Positions 56,501 through 64,000 of a stretch of DNA of 64,000 nt are shown in pieces; position 1 is the first letter of the stretch; each line of letters opens with the position of its first letter. Source of the stretch: Edaphochlamys debaryana (taxonomy: Eukaryota > Chlorophyta > Chlorophyceae > Chlamydomonadales); NCBI GenBank assembly GCA_016858145.1, contig JAEHOE010000019.1, positions 496,001-560,000 on the forward strand, written 5' to 3'. Made by a program: the position numbers and the translations under genes. The notes under the pieces are model-generated. The model searched no databases. It saw nothing but the letters and a program-made list of their open reading frames with translations, and was not told where the DNA came from.

Positions 56501-57625
56501 CCTTGGCAGCCGGGGCCGGGGCCGGCTCCGTCTTGGCTGCCTGCTGCGACTGCTGCGCCCCGCCCTTCGCCGCGCCCTTCTTCTTCCGCTTGGCTCCCCC
56601 CTTCATGAGGCCCAGCATCACTAGGAAGGCCACAATCTTGGCCAGCAGCCAGGCGAAGAAGGACTGCTGCTGCTGCGGCTGCTTGGCGGCTGCTGCCGCG
56701 CCCTGCTTGCCGGCCTTGGCCGCGGCCGAGGGCTTGGCAGCGGCTGCGGTGGAGGACGACTCAGCGGGCTCCTCGTCGTCGTCCTCATCGTCACCGGCGA
56801 CCTGGGGTCAGCATGGAAGGCACAGGGGGAAGTGGGGGGGAGGTAAGAGGCGTTGGTGTGGGGCGTAGACGCCGGGGTGGCTGACGCCCATGGGAAAACG
56901 GACCGGACGGGTGCGCGGACCGAGCACCTCAGCGCCCCGAACAAACTGCAGGTGCACCCACCTTGCCGTTCTTCTTCTTTTTCTTCTTCTTCTTGGCCTC
57001 GGCGGCCGCCGGCCGCTCGTCGGGTTCGGCGAGCGCCTCAAAGCCAAAGGGCACCACCGGGATGGCGAGCTTCTGAAGGGCTTTCTGCGGGAGCGAAGGG
57101 AGGATGGAAGCAGCTTTCGGTTAATTCGGAAATGACCGCGTGTCTATGCGGGAGTGGAGCAGGCAGGTGGGAGCGAGGTGAAAGCGGGGGGTGAGGACGC
57201 GGGTTGGGGCATGCTGGGGCTCGGTCAGGGTCAAAACGTCTCAGGCCGCCTCCTGCGGGGTTACCCCAACAGTGCCAAGGCATTCCTAGTCGAATTGCCC
57301 CACGAGGTGATGGGCGTGGGCCAAGGAGAAAACAGGAAGGCCTTCCTCCGGACGGAGGGGGCCCGAGATGGCCGACGCTGAGGGGTGTCGCTACCTGACC
57401 CACGAGGCCATTGCGACTGATCGTCCTTCCCTCTGCCCTTTACAACTAAGTGCACGTCACGCCTTAACGCTGACGGCTTCCTGCCGAGTTTCCGGCAGAA
57501 TGCGATCGAGACTGGTCCCACTTCGTGAGCTAACTTAGCCCCCTCACCGCTGTATTGGTGCTCCGTGTGTTGCGCCTGCGGCGCACTGTCACCCATTCCT
57601 CCTCCTCGCTGTCGTCTCTTGCCAT
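53512..57625 (-). CDS. WD40-repeat protein with N-terminal membrane segment
   Basis: Ten minus-strand exons: 57625-57548, 57084-56962, 56801-56034, 55834-55676, 55436-55294, 55121-55025, 54879-54776, 54596-54518, 54361-54176 and 53946-53512 (stop TGA), 723 aa with all phases consistent. The order is an acidic start (MARDDSEEEEWVTVRRRR), KALQKLAIPVVPFGFEALAE, a run of eight Lys, an acidic patch, a hydrophobic segment at about residues 114-132 (FFAWLLAKIVAFLVMLGLM) followed by a basic patch, and a long Ala/Pro/Lys linker. WD40 blades then follow (LAGHSGRVEALAVDPEGRRF; LRGHADEVTAIKFLPGGKLA; GTIRLWDVG; STVKLWDLRKL). The C-terminus is very acidic (EEGDDDDEEEDEE). One TM helix ahead of a WD40 propeller recalls ER proteins of the TBL2 or SEC12/PREB type, but no specific family signature was found. 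It shares a divergent promoter with the wax-synthase gene. Confidence 0.85.
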
Positions 57626-57920
57626 TCGGAGCACCTAGCGTGAGCGTGGGCTTTCAATGGGGGTTAGGGTGGGGGGTGGGGTTATGATCTGGTCTGAATG
57701 ACGCTGTGGTGTGAACAGGCAATCCACACTGGGCCGGGGCAACACTCGCGCGGGATCGGGGCCTAACCGACACCGCGGCATGTAGCCCCTGCTCGCGAGT
57801 CGCGACGCGGTTGGGCGCGTGCTAGATCGTGCACACGCCCACATAAATAGCACAGCTTGGAATCCCTCAGCGCCGTGCAACGCGGATTATGCACAGCTGT
57901 CTCCAGTTTTGCGACCAACA
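57626..57920. promoter_or_regulatory. Divergent promoter region (WD40 gene / wax synthase 1)
   Basis: Only 295 bases separate the two start codons. ATAAATA at 57843-57849 lies 72 bases before the wax-synthase ATG and is a plausible TATA box for the + strand gene. No TATA was seen for the WD40 gene. Confidence 0.5.
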
Positions 57921-60707
57921 ATGTTGGCTCCGGACTTCTTTCCACACGCGCGCCTGGCCGCGCTGCTAGTCCTGGCCCTGGCATACACGGTCGTGTCCAT
58001 CCGCACGAAACCCCCTGGACTCCTCCGGCTGCTGATGGCCTCCCCAGTGATGCTGCTCTTCGCCATCGCTCCAACAGCTGTCAAAGAGAGCGTGGTGGCC
58101 AGCGGCTCTCTGGGCTTCATGGTGGGGCGGGCAGGGGAGGCGCTGGGGACCCTGCACGGCTGCCGCCGGGGGGGGGGTCCCCTGGCCACCATTCCGCACC
58201 CACCCAGTCCCCCCCGCTCCTTGCATGCAGTTCGGATGGATGTGTAACTTCAAGGTGCGGCCGGGGCAGGCGGCAGAGGGGGCTTGTCAGCAAGGCGCAT
58301 AGGGTACCGAAAGCCTCGAGCTGGCCAGCAGCCTCAACCCTCCCGTTCTTGTGTCTACCTCCAGCAAGCTGCTGCACGCACCCCCCTCCCCGCCCCCCAC
58401 CCCCCACCCCCAGCTCCTGGCCTTCTCAGCCGACCGGGGGCCGCTGGCCTACCCCGGCCTGACCCCCTGGCAGTGGCTGCTCCTGCTGCTGCTGCCGTAC
58501 TTCCCTCTCAAGAGTGAGACCCCGACCACCGGTAGCAGCTAGGGCCGTTGCGCTGGCCCCATGCCCATCCCCATCACCCTTGAACCTTACCTGTCGCCCC
58601 TCGCACTTCCTGCCTCCAAACGCCGCCGTAGCTTACAAGCACCTCTTGCACGTTATCACTGTATCCCTCTTCCTGACATCACACTGTGCCTGCACCTCCT
58701 CCCAGAGGGCCACACGGCCGCCCGGGCGCACCACATCGTGCTCGCCATCGCAGCAAAGGTGGCCCTGGCGGCGGGCCTCACGGTCTTCCTCAACTCGCCA
58801 GCGGGCCACGCGCACCTCACACTGCGGCACGCCGGCTACGGTAGGTTGCTTGGGGTGGGAGAGCGCTGTGAGGCTGCAAGCTACGCTGCTCACTCGGCTG
58901 GCTGTGTCCCCTGTGTGACTACCTTGTGCCCGGCTGCGTCGGGTCCACGGACCTGACCAGAGACCACGGCCCAGCGCTCGCGTCCTCTCTCCCGTGTAAC
59001 CCCCTCCCCGCAGCCGCCTACATCTGGCTCTTCGCCTCGCTCATCCTGGACCTGCCGCTGCCGCTGGGCGGCCGCCTGCTCAACCACATGCCCCTGCAGC
59101 CGGCCATGAACAACCCCTTCGCGAGCACCTCGGTGCGCGAGTTCTGGGGCCACCGGTACAACCAGATCGTCAGCTCAATCCTGCAGGTGCGGGTGCAACA
59201 TCGAGCCGGGGTGCTGTCCAACATCGGGCGTCGGCAGCTGAATGGAGATGCAGCTGGCCGAAGCCAGCTGCCGACACCTGCTACATGAGCGGATCTCGAG
59301 CAGACCCACTGAAATCCATGGAACCCCGGGGACTGCTGGCCCATCCTTTCCATTTGGCCTCCACGGCAACGCCCCCGTTCCGCAGGAGACGGTGTTCCTG
59401 CCCATGCTGGAGGGGCGCTGGGTGGCGGAGCGGCCGCGGGCCCTGGAGCGCAAGGGCAGCGACAGCGCCGCCTCCAGCACCGGTCCCCCGGACCCGGGGC
59501 CCCCGCTCGACCCCTACACTCCACCCAGCCCCGCAGACGCCTTTGACCGTGACGCACCCGCAGCCAATGGTGCCGCCTCTGCTGCTGGTCCTGACGCCGG
59601 GCTCCGCCGCCGCAAGGCCCCACCCGGTGCTGCCTTCGTTGCGGCTGAGGGCGAGGCCGGGGCCATGGGGGCTGCGGACGGGGGCCTGGCCGGGGCCGTG
59701 CCGCGCGCCGCCGGGCGGCCGCTGCGGGGCCGGCGGCTGCTGGCTATGGTGGCGGCCTTTGCCGTGAGCGGGGTCATGCATGAGGTGTGCATCGGGTGAG
59801 TCGGGGGGAAAGGAAGGGGTGGTGGTGGGGACGCGGTGGCGTCTTGGGATTCTTGCGCTGGCGTCGGGGAGAGGCCCAAGCAGACAGTGGGACCGGGCGC
59901 CCTGTCTAACGGGTTGCCGCAAATTGGGATGCCGCTCTCTTGGCAAGCTGGCCGTGCCGGGCTGGGTTTCTCGCTTGTCAAATTGTAGCTCGGTAAGCGC
60001 GGCAACGTACAACTTCTCTTCTTGGCCCGCCCTCCCCCCACCACCACCCCTCTTGCAGCTACATGTGTCACTTCCGTCTGGAGGGCTCGTGGCGCATGCT
60101 GCTGTTCTTCCTGGTGCAGCCCCTCATCATACTGGCGCAGGTGGGGCCGGCGCGCATTCCACTGTCCGCGCATTTCACTGTCCGCCTATGGCCTGCTCTG
60201 CTGGGAACAGGGCAGCATTTGAGGCAATAGATTACCACCAGACATGCGCCTTTGGGTTACACCAATCAGGGCAGTGAAACCCAGAGCGCGCAGGCTTTAC
60301 GTCTTGTGTTGGCATTTGAGGAGTGTCCCTGACGTCGTGACCCGCTTGGCCCTGTGCAGGAGGCTGCCACTGCAGTGCTGCTGCCGGCGGGGCTCAAGCG
60401 GCGCCTGGCAGCGGCGCGGCGGCGGGAGCGGGAACTAGAGGCCGGGGAGGAGCAGGGCACGCTAACGACCGCGCTAGCAGGCAGCGGCGGCAAGGCAGCG
60501 CCAACGGAGCACCCCGACTGGGTAGTGGCAGTGGTGCGGCTGGTGCAGAGGGTGCTTACGCTGCTGCTAGTGCTGGGGAGTGCAGATCTACTCTTCTGGA
60601 GCCCGTTTGAGACGTGCGGTATCGACGTGAGGGGGCTTGGGGAGTTCTCGGCGCTGCTTGCGGCGGTGCAGGCGCTGCCTGCCAGGGTGGCGGGGCTGCT
60701 GCATTAG
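57921..60707 (+). CDS. Wax synthase-type acyltransferase 1 (MBOAT_2-like)
   Basis: Eight exons: 57921-58121, 58231-58254, 58414-58513, 58706-58840, 59014-59186, 59386-59795, 60059-60140 and 60360-60707 (stop TAG), 490 aa with consistent phases. It has several hydrophobic segments (LAALLVLALAYTVVSI, WQWLLLLLLPYF, YIWLFASLILDLPL, LLFFLVQPLIILAQ). The hallmark block is PFASTSVREFWGHRYNQIVS, and VAAFAVSGVMHEVCIG carries the presumed catalytic His. This is the jojoba/Arabidopsis wax ester synthase family, acyl-CoA:fatty-alcohol O-acyltransferases of the ER that make wax esters and sometimes other neutral lipids. The substrate here is unproven. An Ala/Pro-rich cytosolic-type loop of about 100 residues lies between the two motifs. 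The next gene downstream is its tandem paralog. Confidence 0.88.
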
Positions 60708-61038
60708 CGGGTCCTGTGGGTGGGCGTGGGTCGGCAGCCCTTTTGGGGCAAGGGGCGCGGACAAAGTGGGGAAGGCAGGGGAGCGGGCATGCTATGGGGA
60801 GAGCGGGAGGGCGAGGAGGGAGCGGGCGTTACGCGGCGAGAGGGTGAGCGCACCGCGTGTCAAGGCGGCGGGGCGATGACGAGGTCGGGCCCCATCCCGT
60901 CCAACCCGGCCAGAATACTTCGCCGACGCGCATCGGCCCATACAAACCGCTTCAGCGACCTTGGAACTCTCCGCACGCGCGCTCTCGCCCCTCTCCAGCG
61001 CTCAAAACTCTGCTGACGTGCGACGAATTCAGGTCAAC
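60708..61038. other. Intergenic between wax synthase paralogs
   Basis: 331 bases between the stop of paralog 1 and the ATG of paralog 2. It holds the 3' UTR and next promoter; no TGTAA or TATA box is clear. Confidence 0.4.
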
Positions 61039-63613
61039 ATGGCCGCCCTGCTCTCCGCTCTGACGTTGCCACCGGACGGCTTGCCGGCACGCTTAGCCCA
61101 GCTCTATGCGCTGATCGGCGCAACCGCGGTCTACTGTGTTTTCGCGGTTCGCCCCGCGAGACCCGGCCTGCCCCGCCTGCTCGCCAGCGTGCCAGCGCTG
61201 CTCACACTATGGTCCTCGCCCTTCTTCGTCATGGAGGTGCGACCTGGATGGAACACCCGCGGATTGATGTGCGGGTGGCGAAGCATTGCCATGGGACCAT
61301 GGCGAGTGGATGTGCGTCACTGACTCCACTCCCGTGCCCGATGCGTCGCAGAGCATGGTTCTGGCCGGTGGGCTTGGACTCACGCTGATGTGGGTGGCGA
61401 GCTTCAAGCTACTCGCCTACTCGGGGGACCGAGGCGCGCTCGCGCATCCGGGGATCCGCAACGCCAGCGGGTGGAAGTGGGCCGCCTTGCTGCTGCTGCC
61501 GTTCTTCCCAGCCAAGAGTGAGCAGGGAGGGGAGAGTGTGGAGATTCCCCAGGGCTCGGTGCAGGGGCGACGGGTGACAGTGGAGGCGCGAGGGGCGAAA
61601 GCGACCGGCTTGCGGCGGGTTGGGTTCGCCTCCCTGGGTCTTGGAGGACCATAGGGAGCCCCTTAGTTGCAGGCCCCCGCAGCAGAGGCCTTCATATGCT
61701 GCGGACTTGGTGGTCCTTACCCCCCTTGCCTGACCTCGCCTCCGCCTTCCCTCCCCTCCCCTCCCCGTCCAGAGGGCCGCGAGCCAGCCCGCACCTCCCC
61801 TACCTGGGCAGCCATGGGCATCCTCTGTAGGCTCGCCCTGTGGCTGGGCCTGAACCAATTGCTGCTGGCGCCGCCCTTCGAGCTGCCGGCCGCAGCGCGG
61901 CACGTGTGCTACGGTACGTGGGGGGATCAACCGCCAGCACTTCAGCACGCTCCTAGCACCCTCGCGGCACTCTCCTAGCTAGGCCAAGGCGAGAGCGGTG
62001 TCAGCAGCCTGGGACGCCTTGTTGGCCTGGTCACCACCGCCCGATCCGCACTGGGCCTCACCTCATCCCACCTGGATTGACTCTCAGCCGCCCTCCTCCG
62101 CATTTCCTTCCCCTTGCCCCACACCCCAGCTGGCTACATGTGGTTCTTCGTCTCGCTCTGCCTGGACCTGGCCACGCCTCTCAGCGGCGCGCTGCTCTCC
62201 GGCGTGCCGCTACAGCCGGCGATGGACGCGCCTTATGCCGCGGTTTCCGTGCGCGAGTTCTGGGGCCGGCGCTACAACCAGATCGTATCGGCCACTCTGC
62301 TGGTGGGTTTACCCCTTCCAGTGAGGGACTGTGGGCTGGGGTCAACGAGGGGCGGCTAAGCAGCCCGGAGGTTCATGTTGTTGTCGACAAAGCTCCATTC
62401 TTGTGACATGATTGACCCTGGCCGGACGCCGAAATTTACAACGGGAAGCCCTGCTCCCCGCACGCCACAGCGCACCCCGTCGCTTCTCCCGCTCCCGTTC
62501 CCCCGCCTCCTCCACCTCCTCTTCCCTCCCTAGGAAACCGTCTACAAGCCCCTGGTGGAGCGCCGCTGGGTGGCGGAGCCCCGCCCCGACACCGCCAGCC
62601 CCGCCGACGCTTCCGCAGGTGCCCAGGCCGGGTCCAAGCGTGTGGCGGTGCGCGCAGGGCCCCCGCCCGACCGAGCCGACGCCCCCGCAGGCCCCAGCCT
62701 GGGCAACGGGGCCCCAGCGACTCCGGACCCGCAGACGCCCAAGGCCGCGGCGGCCCAGCGGCCCAGGGTCAGCACGGGCCTCTCGGTAGCTGCCCTCATG
62801 GCATCGTTCGTGGTGTCGGGCCTGATGCACGAGCTGGTGATTGCGTGAGTGGGGCGCGGGGGATAGAGCCTCGTTGTGGGGTTCGCCTTTTGCCTTGCAT
62901 GCGCTCTTCTGGCAGCCGAGCTGAGCTGAGCCCGCATGCTGGTGCTTCCACTTTGTCTGCGTGCAACGCCTCACCTCACACCTGCTCCCGGCACTACTCC
63001 TGCAGCATGATGTGCCGGCGGCTGGAGGGCTCGTTCCGCATGACGTCGTTCTTCATCGCCCAGCCCCTAATCATCCTGGCACAGGTGGGCACTTCTCTTA
63101 TCGGGAGGAGAGCCCGCGCGGGATGCAGCAGTTGCAGGACGCGGTGCGGTGAAGCCACCCCAACACTGGGCGAGTGAGAGCCACCAATCGGCACGGGATT
63201 GAGCAGAGTCCGCGGACTGTCCTGGGACGACAGGGCCTTGGTCGCAGATACTTTATTGGGCGGACACCAGGTGGCCGCATCACTCGCCCTGCTCGTTCGT
63301 ACACCGGCGATGATGGCTAGCCATTGTCTCTACAGTCACTGAAACCCCGCATCGATCCCCTCCTCCTCCTCCCGGTTCCCTCCCGTCTGCGCAGGAGACG
63401 GCCACCAACGCCCTCGTCCCCGCCAAGCTGCGGGAGCAGACCCTGGTGCGGCTGCTGCGCACGGCCGTGACTCTGGCGCTTGTGCTGGGCAGCGCGGAGC
63501 TGTTCTGGTCGGCCTTGGAGTCGTGCCGCATCGACCAGCGGGGGCTGGAGGAGGTGGTGGGGAGCATCACGGCCGTTATGGAGCGGGTGAGGGGCGCCGG
63601 GCTGCTTGGGTGA
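61039..63613 (+). CDS. Wax synthase-type acyltransferase 2 (MBOAT_2-like)
   Basis: Seven exons: 61039-61236, 61352-61517, 61773-61913, 62130-62302, 62534-62844, 63006-63084 and 63395-63613 (stop TGA), 428 aa with consistent phases. Key blocks are ASFKLLAYSGDRGALAHPG, GYMWFFVSLCLDLATPL, SVREFWGRRYNQIVS, ASFVVSGLMHELVIA (presumed catalytic His) and FRMTSFFIAQPLIILAQ. It is a tandem paralog of the preceding gene. The last five introns sit at the same positions and phases. The intron that in paralog 1 splits NFK from LLAFSADRG is absent here, and the first intron lies about 13 residues earlier. The loop between the two motifs is shorter. The function is as for paralog 1, possibly with different chain-length preference (inference). 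Confidence 0.88.
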
Positions 63614-64000
63614 GGGCGGAGAGGTGCGTGGTTGGGGTGCCTGGGTGTGCGTTTAAGCTGCAGTGGTCGGACGTTTTGATGACAGAACTGGAGTAGAGGG
63701 TACTGGGGAGGACAGGTGAAGAAGTCGAGAAGGGACTCGGACGAAGATGCTGGGTGACGCTGTACTGTACCGTGCCGCAAGGCGCGAGGATGGGGGTGAA
63801 CGCAGGGAGTGCACGGGTGTTGATACTTGTGATGATGCGTATGATACATCTGGTGACTGTCGAATGGTACTGGCGGTTGTTGTGATGGTTGGATCGACCC
63901 ATGCCGATGGAGTCGAGCGCTGAAACTGTGGAGGCGCAGCGTGGTCAGCGCAGGCGGGAGGGTGGGCTTCGACGGTTCGGCAAGGGGTTGAGGGAGGCAG
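63614..64000. other. 3' flank of wax synthase 2
   Basis: Presumed 3' UTR and beyond. ACTGTACTGTACCGTG near 63760 is a short repeat; no further exon is visible before the window edge. Confidence 0.4.

Overview
The window is nuclear DNA from a green alga, most likely a chlamydomonadalean of the Chlamydomonas/volvocine group. The evidence is very high GC, genes split into many short exons, GTGAG/GTGGG donors with C-rich acceptors ending in CAG, Ala/Gly/Pro-rich linkers, TGTAA poly(A) signals after several stops, and plant/algal protein families. The clade is inferred from these features, not from a database match. Exon limits below were built by hand: splice sites were accepted when reading phase and protein similarity carried across the junction.

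Left part (1-13 kb, mostly + strand): a tandem cluster of SET/TPR-type genes. It holds the 3' end of one paralog (1-658), an essentially full-length gene (1539-5027, one apparent 1-base frameshift) and an orphan C-terminal fragment (8043-8201). A ~0.95-kb segment is duplicated on either side (5216-6196 and 8551-9464). The right copy ends inside exon 1 of a gene for a predicted N-acylated protein (MG start). A second MGC-type gene follows at 12258, and a tiny coiled-coil/tail-anchored protein gene lies at 6775.

14-24 kb (- strand): a BTB-domain protein (10 exons) and TFIID subunit TAF6 (14 exons, about 761 aa).

24-32 kb (- strand): two tandem ~4-kb repeat units, each carrying a copy of the same unrecognised gene with a transit-peptide-like exon and its own TATA box. 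The left copy has a 1-base deletion. Both copies lie next to inverted (foldback) repeats. A short coiled-coil protein gene follows at 34 kb.

35-44 kb (+ strand): a plastid-type NAD(P)-binding SDR/NmrA-like gene. Its fifth intron is 6.75 kb and holds a tandem array of 1230-bp units, five hairpin palindromes and flanking ~170-bp direct repeats.

45-58 kb (- strand): a gene for a ~2300-aa low-complexity protein with a long Ala/Glu heptad-like block, then a membrane-anchored WD40 protein.

58-64 kb (+ strand): two head-to-tail wax-synthase (MBOAT-type) acyltransferase genes, the first divergently paired with the WD40 gene. No bacterial operon, CRISPR array, rRNA or tRNA was seen.
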